Numbered from the stretch's first letter, positions 39,258 to 49,966 are shown. The stretch is 64,000 nt of DNA from Caulobacter endophyticus (GCF_003116815.1 NZ_QDKQ01000031.1:1-64000), one strand, 5' to 3'. Translations and numbers: made by a program. The notes: a model not told the origin generated them from the letters alone.

Positions 39258-41293
39258 ATGTGGCCTCCCTGGGGTGGCTGGCCGGTCGTCGGGGTCGCCT
39301 CGGGCGGCGGCGGAGCGCCCTCCTCCGGCTCGTCGGGCGCGGCGCCTTCTACGACGCCGTCGGCGGTCTCGACCGGGGCCTCGGGCAGAGGCATCGGGCG
39401 CTCGATGCGCGCGCGGATCTCGGGGTCCTTCAGCAGGGCCACGCGCATCACCTCGCGGGCGCGCGGGGCGCCGGCGGTGGCGCCGCCGAGCCCCCCGTGC
39501 TCGACCAGCACCGCCACGGCGTAGCGGGGGTCGTCATAGGGCGCGAAGGCCACGAACAGGTTGTGGTCCTTGAGCTTCCACTGCACCGAAGCGCTGTTGC
39601 GGCTCTTAGCCTTGTCGTAGCTGCGGACCTGGGCGGTGCCGGTCTTGCCGGCCATTTGCACGTCGCCCAGACCCAGCTGGCTCTGGCGATAGGCCGTACC
39701 GCGCACGTCGTTGGCCACGGCGGCCATGCCGCCGCGCACGTAGTCCAGGTGCTCCTTGGAGAACGGCATGTCGGGCACGTCGGCGCCGCTGGGCTGCTCG
39801 ACGCCGCCGACCGACTTGATCAGGCGCGGATTCAGGGCCTTGCGGCCGTTGGCCAGGCGCGCGGTCATCACCGCCAGCTGCAGCGCGTTGACGCTCAGCG
39901 CGCCCTGGCCGATGCCGTAGCTGGGGGTCTCGCCCGGAAACCAGATCTGGTTGGCCGGATTGCGCTTGAAGGCCCGCTTCTTCCACTCGCGGTCGGGGAC
40001 GATGCCCTTCTTCTGGCCGGGGATGCCGATATCGAAGATCTCGCCGAACCCCATGCCGCGGGCGGCCGTGGCGATGGCGTCGGGGCCGATCTTCAGCGCC
40101 GTCTGGTAGAAGTAGATGTCGCACGAGTTCTTGATGGCGTCGTGCATGTTCTGGGCGCCGTGGCCGCCCTTCTGCCAGCAGCGCCAGGTGCGGCCGCCAT
40201 AGTACCAGCTGCCCGGGCAGTTGATGCGGACGTTCGGGTCGATGCCCGCCGCCAGGGCGGCCAGGCCCACGGTCGGCTTGAAGGTCGAGCCCGGCGGATA
40301 GGTGCCGGTCATCGCCTTGTCGAGCAGCGGCTTGCGCTCGTACTCCGACAGCGCCCGGTATTCGGCGCCCGACAGACCTTTTACGAACCGGTTGGCGTCG
40401 AAGCTGGGGGCCGAGACCATGGCCAGCAGGTCGCCGTTGCGGCAGTCCATCACCACGATCGCGCCGCTTTCCTCGCCCATCACCTCGAGGGCGCGGTTCT
40501 GGATGTCGGCGTCGAGGGTGAGGCGCACTTCCTTGCCGGGCACGGCGGGAATGTCGCCGGCCGGGTCCAGGCTGACCACGCGGCCCTGCGCGTCGACCTC
40601 GGCCTTGATCGCGCCCGCCCTGCCCCGCAGGTCCAGGTCGAAGGCCTTTTCCACGCCCTGGCGGCCGATGCGGAAGCCGGGGTTGTGCAGCAGCTCCTGG
40701 TCCTGGGTCGGATCCTTCTTGGCCGCCTCAACGTCGCGGTCGGAGACCTTGGCCACGTAGCCGATGACATGGGCGAAGGCGCCGCCGAACGGATAGACCC
40801 GCACCTCGCCCATGTCGGCGCTGATGTTGGGCAGCTCTGGGGCGCGGATGTTGATCCGGGAGAACTCCTCCCAGGTCATGTCCTCCATCACCACCACCGG
40901 CGCCTTGCGCGGGGCGTTGTTGATGTCCTTGAGCAGGCGGGCGCGCCGCGTGCCGTCGATCGGCACCAGGGTCGCCAGGTCGTCGAGGGTCGCCTCGACG
41001 TCCATGCCCTTCTCCTTGATCACCATCAGGCGGAAGTTGGGGCGGTTCGACGCCAGGGCCACGCCGTTGCGGTCCAGGATCAGGCCGCGCGGCGGCGGCA
41101 CCAGGCGGTAATTGAACTGGTTGCCGGCCGAAAGCTTCTGGTAGCGCTGGGCCTCGACCAGCTGCAGCTGGGCCAGGCGCCCGGTCAGGGTCAGGAGGCC
41201 CGCGCCCGCCAGGCCGCCGAGCAGGAACGCGCGGCGGTGGAAGACCCCCTGCCGCTCGTTGACCTCGAAGAAGAAGATCGACGGTTCGCTCAT
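39254..41293 (-). CDS. mrdA: Penicillin-binding protein 2 (transpeptidase)
   Basis: A 679-residue class B PBP for cell elongation. One N-terminal membrane anchor (about 22-43), a pedestal domain, then the transpeptidase motifs: SxxK as STFK in PPGSTFKPTVG, SxD as SCD in KNSCDIYFY, and KTG in MAGKTGTAQV. The C-terminal ~50 residues are Pro/Glu/Ala-rich. It partners with RodA and MreC. Confidence 0.96.
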   Translation of the reverse strand: MSEPSIFFFEVNERQGVFHRRAFLLGGLAGAGLLTLTGRLAQLQLVEAQRYQKLSAGNQFNYRLVPPPRGLILDRNGVALASNRPNFRLMVIKEKGMDVEATLDDLATLVPIDGTRRARLLKDINNAPRKAPVVVMEDMTWEEFSRINIRAPELPNISADMGEVRVYPFGGAFAHVIGYVAKVSDRDVEAAKKDPTQDQELLHNPGFRIGRQGVEKAFDLDLRGRAGAIKAEVDAQGRVVSLDPAGDIPAVPGKEVRLTLDADIQNRALEVMGEESGAIVVMDCRNGDLLAMVSAPSFDANRFVKGLSGAEYRALSEYERKPLLDKAMTGTYPPGSTFKPTVGLAALAAGIDPNVRINCPGSWYYGGRTWRCWQKGGHGAQNMHDAIKNSCDIYFYQTALKIGPDAIATAARGMGFGEIFDIGIPGQKKGIVPDREWKKRAFKRNPANQIWFPGETPSYGIGQGALSVNALQLAVMTARLANGRKALNPRLIKSVGGVEQPSGADVPDMPFSKEHLDYVRGGMAAVANDVRGTAYRQSQLGLGDVQMAGKTGTAQVRSYDKAKSRNSASVQWKLKDHNLFVAFAPYDDPRYAVAVLVEHGGLGGATAGAPRAREVMRVALLKDPEIRARIERPMPLPEAPVETADGVVEGAAPDEPEEGAPPPPEATPTTGQPPQGGHI

Positions 41294-41297
41294 CGCC

Positions 41298-41807
41298 TCA
41301 CCGGAACCGGACGTCGGCGTCTTCGAAGCGATCGATCAGCCGGTGAGCGAACGGGAACAGCAGGGCCGTGGCCAGGAATTGCCAGAACACGGCCACCAGG
41401 CTGGGCATGGCCAGGCTGTCCATCATCGTGAACAGGAAGCCGGCGGTCATCGAAAGCGCGCAGGCGCCGGCGTACCAGACCCACAGCATCGGGCGGCTCT
41501 GGCCGGTCAGCATGTTGCGCGCCGCCAGCACCGAGGCGTAGGCGACCAGCAGCGACAGGCCCCACAGGCCGGTCGGGCCGCCCCAGAAGGTGTCGAGGAA
41601 CAGGCCCAGGATCAGCAGGGCGAACGGGGCCAGGATCGATGGGCGGATGACGGCCCAGGCGAAGGCCGGGACCATGGCGAAGATCGGCTCGGGCAGCTGC
41701 AGGCCCCACATGCGGATCGGCGCGGCGAACAGGATCGTCGCCAGGATCACGAACAGCATGGGGACGCCCAGCCAGCGCCCCGGATTGAGGGGCCGGGCGC
41801 CGGTCAT
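41298..41807 (-). CDS. mreD: Rod-shape-determining protein MreD
   Basis: A 169-residue membrane protein with about five spans, including FALLILGLFLDTFWGGPTGLWGLSLL, a typical MreD feature. It overlaps mreC by 4 bp and precedes mrdA by 4 bp. It links MreC and the elongasome. Confidence 0.9.
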   Translation of the reverse strand: MTGARPLNPGRWLGVPMLFVILATILFAAPIRMWGLQLPEPIFAMVPAFAWAVIRPSILAPFALLILGLFLDTFWGGPTGLWGLSLLVAYASVLAARNMLTGQSRPMLWVWYAGACALSMTAGFLFTMMDSLAMPSLVAVFWQFLATALLFPFAHRLIDRFEDADVRFR

Positions 41808-42889
41808 TGCGGCGTCCTGGCCGGAGCGGCCGTCGCCGGCGTGGAGGTCGAGGGCCTGGTCGCCGCGGGCGGCCGCGTGGTCGTCGGCGCGCTCGTTCCC
41901 GGGGTGGCCGGAGCGGCCGGAGCCGTCGTCGCCGGGGCGGCGGGCGGCGGGGGCGCCGGACGGGCCGGACCCAGGATCGACTGGTCGGGGTTCTCGGTGA
42001 TCACCGGCGGCAGCACCTTGGCGGCCAGGGCCTGCTGGTCGGCCAGCTGCGAGAAGTCCTTGAACAGCAGGATGCGGATGTAGTCGATCGAAGTGCTGTC
42101 GGCGAACAGCACCACGCGCCAGCGGCCGTCCAGGCCCTTGACGGCCGCGCCCACCGGCAGGCCGCGCGGCACGACGCCGCCATCGCCCGAGGTCACGACC
42201 CGGTCGCCGGCCTGGATCGGCTCGGAACCGCGCAGATAGTCCAGCTTGGGATTGGGGCCGCCGTCGCCGGTCAGGATGGCGCGCGAATTGGTGCGGTCGA
42301 TCATCACCGGCGTCCGCGAGGCGATGTCGGTCAGCAGCAGCACGCGGCTGGCGCCGGGCGCGACGCCGACGACGCGACCGACGAGGCCGCGCTCGTTCAT
42401 CACCGGATTGCCCACGACGACGCCCTTTTCCTTGCCGGCGTCGGCCAGGCGGGTGTTGGCGAAGGGGCCGCGGCTGTCGGCCACCACGCGGGCGGCGACC
42501 ATCGGGATCGGCGGATCGGTCTTCAGGCCCAGCAGCGACTTGTAGCGCTCGTTCTCGTTGACGAGGGCCAGGTACTTGTCGCGGTAGGTCCGCATCTCCT
42601 TGAGCTCGGCCTTCAGGCGCGCGTTCTCGGAGCCGGCGAAGAAGTAGTTGCGCACCGCGTCGACGCCCACGCCGGTCCAGCGGCCGGGCGCGGCGATGAC
42701 GCCGCTGACCGGCTTGGCCACCGTGTCGACCGTCTGGCGGGTGACGCCATAGGCCTGCTGCTGCAGGGTCTCGCGCCGGTCGGCCAGGAGGAAGGCCACC
42801 GCGATCACGACCGCGACGATGAGCGCCACGGCCGCGGTCCAGGTGAGCGGCACTTTCAGGTCGCCGAGCGGACCTTCGCGAAAGGGCAC
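41804..42889 (-). CDS. mreC: Rod-shape-determining protein MreC
   Basis: 361 residues from GTG, with AGGAGA upstream. One membrane span (about 15-36), a coiled-coil (about 75-110), then the beta-rich MreC core with ARVVADSRGPFANTRL and VVTSGDGGVVPRGLPVG. From about residue 300 it has a Pro/Ala/Thr-rich tail, longer than in E. coli. Periplasmic scaffold that activates PBP2. Confidence 0.95.
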   Translation of the reverse strand: MPFREGPLGDLKVPLTWTAAVALIVAVVIAVAFLLADRRETLQQQAYGVTRQTVDTVAKPVSGVIAAPGRWTGVGVDAVRNYFFAGSENARLKAELKEMRTYRDKYLALVNENERYKSLLGLKTDPPIPMVAARVVADSRGPFANTRLADAGKEKGVVVGNPVMNERGLVGRVVGVAPGASRVLLLTDIASRTPVMIDRTNSRAILTGDGGPNPKLDYLRGSEPIQAGDRVVTSGDGGVVPRGLPVGAAVKGLDGRWRVVLFADSTSIDYIRILLFKDFSQLADQQALAAKVLPPVITENPDQSILGPARPAPPPPAAPATTAPAAPATPGTSAPTTTRPPAATRPSTSTPATAAPARTPQ

Positions 42890-42938
42890 GAACTGTTCTC
42901 CTGGCGCCCGCCGGCGCCGATGCGGATTGGACTAGGGC

Positions 42939-44348
<1,410 letters not shown>

Positions 44349-45227
44349 CTAGCCGAGCGCGGCCATGACGACTCCGACCGCCGTGACGGCGCCGGCGACC
44401 AGCTGAAACAGGCTCAGCCGCTCGGCGAAAAGGCGTCGTCCGGCCAGGGCGGCCATGGGCATCTCGACCACGCCCACCGCCCTCACCGGCCCCACTGGCG
44501 ACAGCGCCATGGCCGTGAACCACAGGCCCGAGGCGGCCGCGCCGCAGAAGCCCGCGCCCAGCGACTTGCGCCAGGCGGCCAGCACGGCGACCACGGCGTC
44601 GGGATTGCGCACCAGGAGGATCGAGGTCAGCACCGCCGACTGGATAGCCTGCACCACCATCACCGTGACGAAGGCCGAATAGGCCAGGTGCGAGGGATCG
44701 AAGGTCAGGGAGGCCTGGCGGAAGCAGTTGGCGCTGAGCGCGAACATCGCGCCCGAGGCGAGGCCGGCCAGCACCGCGCCGCGCTTGAGGGTCACCGCGC
44801 CGCGCGGCCAGGAGAGCGCCGCCAGGCCGGCGGTGGCCACCAGGCCGCCGGCCCATTGCAGGGCGGTGATCCTGTCGCCGAACAGCAGCGCGCCCCAGAC
44901 CAGGGCGAACGGCAGGCCGCTCTGCTGCATGGCCGTGCCCAGAGCGAAGGACGAGCGCTGCATGGCGACCAGCAGGGCCGCCGTGGCCGCCATCTGCAGG
45001 CCCGCACCTGCGACGGCGCCCAGCCAGAAACGGGCAGTTAGGTTGGCCTGCGGGTCTTTCGTGACCAGGAAGGCGATCCCGGCGAAGACGATCGCGAACG
45101 GCAGGCCGAACAGGAACCGCACGAGGGTGGCGCCCCAAGGGCCCGCCCCGCCCATCACCGAGCGCTGCGCCGCGTTGCGGGCGACCTGCAGGGCCGCGGC
45201 GGCGATGGTGATGGGGATCCAGATCAT
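44349..45227 (-). CDS. EamA/DMT-family transporter
   Basis: A 292-residue protein with ten hydrophobic spans in two internally repeated halves, the drug/metabolite transporter fold. The conserved region ALVWGALLFGDRITALQWAGG and its C-terminal partner mark the two EamA repeats. Substrate unknown. Its start overlaps the O-methyltransferase stop by 4 bp, so the two are co-expressed. Confidence 0.88.
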   Translation of the reverse strand: MIWIPITIAAAALQVARNAAQRSVMGGAGPWGATLVRFLFGLPFAIVFAGIAFLVTKDPQANLTARFWLGAVAGAGLQMAATAALLVAMQRSSFALGTAMQQSGLPFALVWGALLFGDRITALQWAGGLVATAGLAALSWPRGAVTLKRGAVLAGLASGAMFALSANCFRQASLTFDPSHLAYSAFVTVMVVQAIQSAVLTSILLVRNPDAVVAVLAAWRKSLGAGFCGAAASGLWFTAMALSPVGPVRAVGVVEMPMAALAGRRLFAERLSLFQLVAGAVTAVGVVMAALG

Positions 45228-45808
45228 GCCGCTCTTTTCGCCGCCACCAGCACGCCTGAGGCCCAGTCCATGCCCACGATCGCAAAGCGCGGATCACCCG
45301 CCAGACGCAGCACCAGGTCGTCGACCCGGGCCTGGTGGCCTTCGGGCCAGTTCGGCTGGGGCGACATGTCGTCGACCACGTAGACGCCGCCCACCTGCAA
45401 CAGGCGCAGGGCGTCTTCCAGGCCCTCGTACTTGCCCGGCATGGCGTCGGCGAAGATCAGGTCGAAGCCGCCGTCGTTCTGGCCGGCCAGATAGGCCGCG
45501 CCGTCCTCGGTGATGAAATCCACGCGCGGGTCCTCGCCCAGCACTTCGCGCGCCACGGCCTGGACCTTGGGATCGTTGTCGACCGTGGCCAGGCGCGCGT
45601 CCTCGTCCATGCCGTCCAGCAGCCACGCGGTCGCCGAGCCGGTGCCCGTGCCCATCTCCAGCAGCGCCTTGCGGCCGACGGCGAGCGTGCGGAGCATCTC
45701 GCCGATGCGCGCTTCCGACGACATGTCGAAGCCCGCCTCGATGGTGCGCCTGGCGATCTCGTGCCAGCGGGGCGGCGAAGCAACGCTGTTTTCCAAGGTC
45801 GAACCCAT
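45224..45808 (-). CDS. SAM-dependent O-methyltransferase (class I)
   Basis: A 194-residue enzyme. The SAM-binding motif I is LLEMGTGTGSATAWLLDG, followed by LATVDNDPKV, the acidic loop FDLIFADAMPGKYEGL and VYVVDDMSP, as in O-methyltransferase family 3-like proteins. Substrate unknown. It overlaps the downstream EamA transporter gene by 4 bp, which hints at export of a methylated product, unproven. Confidence 0.85.
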   Translation of the reverse strand: MGSTLENSVASPPRWHEIARRTIEAGFDMSSEARIGEMLRTLAVGRKALLEMGTGTGSATAWLLDGMDEDARLATVDNDPKVQAVAREVLGEDPRVDFITEDGAAYLAGQNDGGFDLIFADAMPGKYEGLEDALRLLQVGGVYVVDDMSPQPNWPEGHQARVDDLVLRLAGDPRFAIVGMDWASGVLVAAKRAA

Positions 45809-45931
45809 CGATCGGCTCCTTATGCCGCCCTTACGCCGGCGGCGGGTTTACGAATGGCGCCCTGACGCGGGGCGGCGTCAGAACAGCGGGGTTGGCGCAC
45901 ATAAGCTGCGTTTCCTAACAAGGCGTTCACC

Positions 45932-46405
45932 ATGTCTCTCCATCCGCTCCGTCAAGCCGCTCAGTTTCTGCTGGGCGTCCCGACCGACGGGATCGATCCG
46001 ACGCTCGACCGTATGCTGGAACTGGCCCAGGCCACGCCGCTGTGCTTCGTGGCGGTGACCGGACCGGACGCGGCCGAGGCCATGGGACAACTATGGCGGC
46101 GGGGCTACCAGCGCGTGGAAATCGCCCGCCGGGCCACCTGCGCGGCCGCCGACGAACGCAGCGACGTGCTGCTGGTCGTAGGCTGCCCCACGGCTGACGA
46201 CATGCGCGCGACCGCGGCCTCGACGCTGGGCCTGCTGCGCCCGGGCGGGGTGATGGTGATCGACGTCGGCGCCCTGGTCGACGCCGAGCAGCGCATAGCC
46301 CTGTGCGAAGGCCTCGGGCAACTCGGTCTCGACGTACAGCCGCAGGCGCACCTCGCCGCCGAAATCCTGGCGACGCGCCGATGGGGCTGGCGCAAGGCGG
46401 CCTGA
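45932..46405 (+). CDS. Rossmann-like hypothetical protein
   Basis: A 157-residue protein with a methyltransferase-like end section (LLRPGGVMVIDVGALVDAEQRIALCEGLGQLG) but no intact SAM motif I. It may be a degenerate methyltransferase. Function unknown. Convergent with leuA; the gap holds a hairpin. Confidence 0.6.
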   Translation: MSLHPLRQAAQFLLGVPTDGIDPTLDRMLELAQATPLCFVAVTGPDAAEAMGQLWRRGYQRVEIARRATCAAADERSDVLLVVGCPTADDMRATAASTLGLLRPGGVMVIDVGALVDAEQRIALCEGLGQLGLDVQPQAHLAAEILATRRWGWRKAA

Positions 46406-46432
46406 ACCGCCCCTCCCCGCATCCGTCGAACG

Positions 46433-46457
46433 CATCGCCCGGCTCGCCCGGGCGATG
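46433..46457. terminator. Hairpin between convergent genes, possible bidirectional terminator
   Basis: CATCGCCCG / CGGGCGATG, 9-bp perfect stem, between the Rossmann-like gene and leuA stop codons. Only a short T-run follows, so moderate support. Confidence 0.5.
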
Positions 46458-46473
46458 TCGTTTCAGGATCGGA

Positions 46474-48063
46474 TCAGAAGCCGCTGGCGATAGCCGCCGG
46501 GGCGCTCTTTTCCTTGCGGGCGAAGAGGTTGTTGAGGGCGTTGACGTAGGCCTTAGCCGAAGCGGTCAGGGTGTCGGTGTCGGCGGCCGCGCCGGTGGCG
46601 ATGCGGCCGTCCTCTTCCAGACGCACCGAGACCTGGGCCTGGGCGTCGGTGCCTTCGGTGACGGCATGCACCTGGAACAGGCGAAGGGCGGCGCTGTGCG
46701 GCACGATCTTGTGGATGGCGTTGAACACCGCGTCGACCGGACCATCGCCCGAGGCTTCGGCGCTCTTGGCCTGGCCGTCGACGTCCAGGGTCAGCTCGGC
46801 CGACTGGCCTTCCGTGCCGGCCACCACGCGCAGGTGCGAGACGCGGATCTTCTCCGAGCCGCGCGCCAGGGCGTCGTCGACCAGGGCGATGATGTCGTCG
46901 TCGTAGACGTGCTTCTTGCGGTCGGCCAGATCCTTGAAGCGGCCGAAGGCCTCCTTCAGGGCGTTCTGGCCCAGCTCGTAGCCCAGGTCCTTCAGCTTGG
47001 CGCGGAAGGCGTGGCTGCCCGAGTGCTTGCCCATGACCAGGCTGGACGGCGCCTGGCCGACCGATTCCGGGGTCATGATCTCGTAGGTCTCGCGGTTCTT
47101 GAGCATGCCGTCCTGGTGGATGCCGCTCTCGTGCGCGAAGGCGTTCTTGCCGACGATGGCCTTGTTGTACTGCACCGGGAAGCCGGTGATGGCCGATACG
47201 TAGCGGCTGGCGCGAGTGATGTGGGTGGTGTCGATGCCGGTCTGGAAGGGCAGCTTGTCGCCGCGCACCTTCAGGGCCATCACCACCTCTTCCAGCGCGG
47301 CGTTGCCGGCGCGCTCGCCCAGGCCGTTGATGGCGCACTCGATCTGGCGGGCGCCGCCCTGCACGCCGGCCAGGCTGTTGGCCACGGCCAGGCCCAGGTC
47401 GTTGTGGCAGTGGGTCGAGAAGATCACCTTGTCGGCGCCCTCGACGTTGTTGACCATCCAGTTGAACAGGTCGGCGTATTCCGACGGGTAGGTGTAGCCC
47501 ACCGTGTCGGGCAGGTTGATCGTGGTGGCGCCGGCCTTGATGGCGGTTTCGATGGCGCGGCGCAGGAACTGGCGGTCGCTGCGGGTGGCGTCCTCGGCCG
47601 ACCACTCGACGTCGTCGCGCAGGTTGCGGGCGTGGGTCACCGAACGGGCGATGACGTCGATGACGGCGTCCGGCTCCATCTGCAGCTTGTGCTTCATGTG
47701 CAGGTCGGAGGTGGCGATCACCACGTGGATGCGGCCGCGCTGGGTGGGCTTCAGGGCCTCGGCGCAGCGGTCGATATCCACCTGGTGGGCGCGGCACAGG
47801 CCGGCGATCGTGCTGTTCCTGACGATCTTGGCGATCTCGTTGACCGACTGGAAGTCGCCGTTCGAGGCGATCGGGAAGCCGGCCTCGATGATGTCGACCC
47901 CCATCTCCTCGAGGATCTTGGCCAGCTCCAGCTTTTCTTCCAGCGACATCGAGGCGCCGGGCGATTGCTCGCCGTCGCGCATGGTGGTGTCGAAGATGAC
48001 GACGTTGTCGCGGCCCGACCCGATTTTGGAGTCAGCGGCGACGGGCGAGATGGGGGCGGTCAT
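46474..48063 (-). CDS. leuA: 2-isopropylmalate synthase
   Basis: 529 residues from ATG 48063. The enzyme condenses acetyl-CoA with 2-ketoisovalerate, the first committed step to leucine. Catalytic barrel motifs are FDTTMRDGEQSPGASM and THCHNDLGLAVANS, and the C-terminal LeuA allosteric dimer domain (about 400-515) binds leucine for feedback. No ribosome-binding site is visible before the ATG (CACCTCC precedes it). A leucine-rich leader peptide is encoded 80 bases upstream. Confidence 0.95.
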   Translation of the reverse strand: MTAPISPVAADSKIGSGRDNVVIFDTTMRDGEQSPGASMSLEEKLELAKILEEMGVDIIEAGFPIASNGDFQSVNEIAKIVRNSTIAGLCRAHQVDIDRCAEALKPTQRGRIHVVIATSDLHMKHKLQMEPDAVIDVIARSVTHARNLRDDVEWSAEDATRSDRQFLRRAIETAIKAGATTINLPDTVGYTYPSEYADLFNWMVNNVEGADKVIFSTHCHNDLGLAVANSLAGVQGGARQIECAINGLGERAGNAALEEVVMALKVRGDKLPFQTGIDTTHITRASRYVSAITGFPVQYNKAIVGKNAFAHESGIHQDGMLKNRETYEIMTPESVGQAPSSLVMGKHSGSHAFRAKLKDLGYELGQNALKEAFGRFKDLADRKKHVYDDDIIALVDDALARGSEKIRVSHLRVVAGTEGQSAELTLDVDGQAKSAEASGDGPVDAVFNAIHKIVPHSAALRLFQVHAVTEGTDAQAQVSVRLEEDGRIATGAAADTDTLTASAKAYVNALNNLFARKEKSAPAAIASGF

Positions 48064-48142
48064 GGAGGTGTCTTTCGCGAGGTCCGGAGGGCTGAAGGGC
48101 GTTGTCCCCTGAGCGACCGGCCGCGACGATACGTACGCGCGG

Positions 48143-48211
48143 CTAGACGGACGCCCAGGGGCGGCTAAGCCCCAGCGCAAGGAGAAGAAGGTTGTCGCGT
48201 TCGCGGCACAT
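48143..48211 (-). CDS. leuL: Leucine leader peptide of leuA
   Basis: A 22-codon frame ending in TAG, 79 bases before leuA. Residues 8-11 are Leu-Leu-Leu-Leu encoded CTT CTT CTC CTT, rare in this genome where CTG dominates, with two more Leu soon after. This is the hallmark of leucine attenuation leaders. No ribosome-binding site precedes it; a TAATAC element 7 bases upstream could give a leaderless message. No T-rich terminator is visible downstream, so control may be Rho-dependent or translational. Confidence 0.78.
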   Translation of the reverse strand: MCRERDNLLLLALGLSRPWASV

Positions 48212-48232
48212 GCGGTTGTATTACCCAACCGC
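48212..48232. promoter_or_regulatory. Perfect inverted repeat in the leuA promoter
   Basis: On the minus strand GCGGTTG-GGTAATA-CAACCGC, a perfect 7-bp repeat directly before the leader ATG and covering the likely -10 element (TAATAC). Probable operator or promoter-overlapping hairpin. Confidence 0.5.
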
Positions 48233-48307
48233 GCGAAATCCAGCAAGCCGTTTGCTCACAACGCGGTCAATTCGCCGCGTGAAGGGCAATAAATGCCCCG
48301 AAGCCGA

Positions 48308-49042
48308 TTATTGGTCGGCTTGTTCTTCCTTGGCCTTCAGCCAATTGCGGGCGACCCAACCCGCGCCGATCCAGATCGCGGCCGCCACGACAAGCAGGAT
48401 GATGTGCTGCACGCCCCCGCCCCGCATCGCCTGCACGATGGTGTTGCCGGCAAACGCGGTCAGGGCGATCTTCGGGATGATGCCGATGGCCGTGCCGGCC
48501 ACGAAGTCGCGCACCTTCATCGGCGTGACGCCAGCGGCCATGTTGACGACGATGAACGGCGCGGACGGCACCAGGCGTACGATCAGGCTGGCCATGAAGC
48601 CGTTCTTGCCGATCAGCTTCATGAACTTGTGCACGCCGTCGCTGGGCAGGCTGGCCAGCATCCTGCCGCCGAACGCCCGGCCGACCCAGAAGCCGACCAT
48701 CGACGACACCAGCGTGCCGATCCAGCTGTAGGCGAAACCGGTCCAGGGACCGAAGGCCACCACCGCCGCGGCGATCAGCACGAATTGCGGAACGCCCACG
48801 AAGGCCAGGGCCGCGAAGGCGCCGACGGCCACCGGCAGGGCCCAGGGGCCGTGCGCGGCGCTCAGCCAGTGCTCGACCGTGGTCTCGCCGTCGAGGCCCA
48901 GAAGCTGGGCGCCGAACAGAAAGACGATCCCCACCCCGCCGAACAGCACGAAGGAGACGGCCACCGCGCGCCAGGCGCGGGCGTCCATGTTGGTGAAGAA
49001 ATCGATGAGACGGCGGATGATCACGGCCCCTGCCTCGCGCAT
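48308..49042 (-). CDS. TVP38/TMEM64 (DedA-like, VTT domain) membrane protein
   Basis: 244 residues if ATG 49042 is used; GTG 49024 is an alternative and neither has a strong ribosome-binding site. Five or six spans with the VTT signature: FAALAFVGVPQFVLIAAAVVAFGPWTGFAYSWIGTLVSSMVGFWVGR in pieces, then LIVRLVPSAPFIVVNMAAGVTPMKVRDFVAGTAIGIIPK. Related proteins are lipid scramblases or transporters; the role here is unknown. Confidence 0.82.
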   Translation of the reverse strand: MREAGAVIIRRLIDFFTNMDARAWRAVAVSFVLFGGVGIVFLFGAQLLGLDGETTVEHWLSAAHGPWALPVAVGAFAALAFVGVPQFVLIAAAVVAFGPWTGFAYSWIGTLVSSMVGFWVGRAFGGRMLASLPSDGVHKFMKLIGKNGFMASLIVRLVPSAPFIVVNMAAGVTPMKVRDFVAGTAIGIIPKIALTAFAGNTIVQAMRGGGVQHIILLVVAAAIWIGAGWVARNWLKAKEEQADQ

Positions 49043-49238
49043 GGCTATCGCGGGGTCAAGCGCCTCGATGGCGTCAAAAGCGTGACCATTGCGCATTCGC
49101 GGCGAAAGTTCGCCGTCCAGGCGGGCGCCGGCGGCCGGTTTCACCCGCCGGGTTATTTACGTTGCGATAACGTCGTAGAGCGACGCTACTTATCCACAGG
49201 CCTGCAGGGGGACGCGGGCGCTTGGTGAGGAAACGTAC

Positions 49239-49904
49239 GTGAAGACCTTGGCCGTCATCTCGCGCAAGGGAGGCGCGGGTAAAACGACTCTTTCCGTCAA
49301 TCTGTCGATCGCCGCCCATCTGGCCGGCTGCCGCACGATCCTGGCCGACATCGATCCGCAGCGCTCGGCGTCGGACGTGCTGCGCGGCCGCGAGGCCGAC
49401 GGGCCCGCCCTGCTGGAAAGCAGCGCCGGCAAGCTGTTCCAGGCCCGCTTCCACGCCGAGCACGAGCGGGTGGACCTGATGCTCATAGACACCCCGGCCT
49501 CGCCCGAGGCCGACGTCGTCACCGCCATCAACACCGCCGACCTGTGCATGCTGGTCTGCCGCCCCACCTTCCTCGACATCGCCGCCGTCGCCCGCTCGGC
49601 CGAGGCCGTACGGCGGCTGGGCAAGAACGGCCTGATCGTAATCAACCAGGCGCCGGCCAAGCGCGGCGGGCAGGAACCGGCCAGCGTGGTCAAGGCGGCC
49701 GAGGCCCTGCGGTTCTGCGGCCTGCCGCTGGCGGCCGTCGGCCTGCGTTCACGCGCGGCCTTCCAGCAGTCGATCGCCCACGGTCGCTCCGTGTTGGAAT
49801 GGGAGCCCGCCGGCGCCGCCGCCCAGGAGATCGGCCGTCTGTGGGGCCAGGTCGCCGGCCAGTTGGCCCTGCCGGTCGCCGCCCCGACCGCCCGCGCCAG
49901 CTGA
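49239..49904 (+). CDS. Orphan ParA-family ATPase
   Basis: A 221-residue P-loop ATPase with the deviant Walker A RKGGAGKTT near the N-terminus, then ADIDPQRSA and LMLIDTPAS. Its short length and lack of a neighbouring parB mean it is not the chromosome-partitioning pair; similar orphan ParA proteins position protein complexes. GTG start with GAGG upstream. Confidence 0.85.
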   Translation: MKTLAVISRKGGAGKTTLSVNLSIAAHLAGCRTILADIDPQRSASDVLRGREADGPALLESSAGKLFQARFHAEHERVDLMLIDTPASPEADVVTAINTADLCMLVCRPTFLDIAAVARSAEAVRRLGKNGLIVINQAPAKRGGQEPASVVKAAEALRFCGLPLAAVGLRSRAAFQQSIAHGRSVLEWEPAGAAAQEIGRLWGQVAGQLALPVAAPTARAS

Positions 49905-49908
49905 ACCT

Positions 49909-49933
49909 TGCCCGCCTCGCCCGACGGCGGGCA
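49909..49933 (+). terminator. Hairpin after the ParA-like gene
   Basis: TGCCCGCC / GGCGGGCA, 8-bp stem with 9-base loop, directly after the stop. No T-run, so weak support as a terminator. Confidence 0.35.
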
Positions 49934-49966
49934 TGGTCGCGGCTCCTGGAGTATTCGGAGTCGCGC

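Noticed and set aside
48064-48246. Extended leuA start at 48246
   Set aside because: The added 61 residues have no family similarity and run through the leader peptide region; ATG 48063 gives the standard N-terminus.
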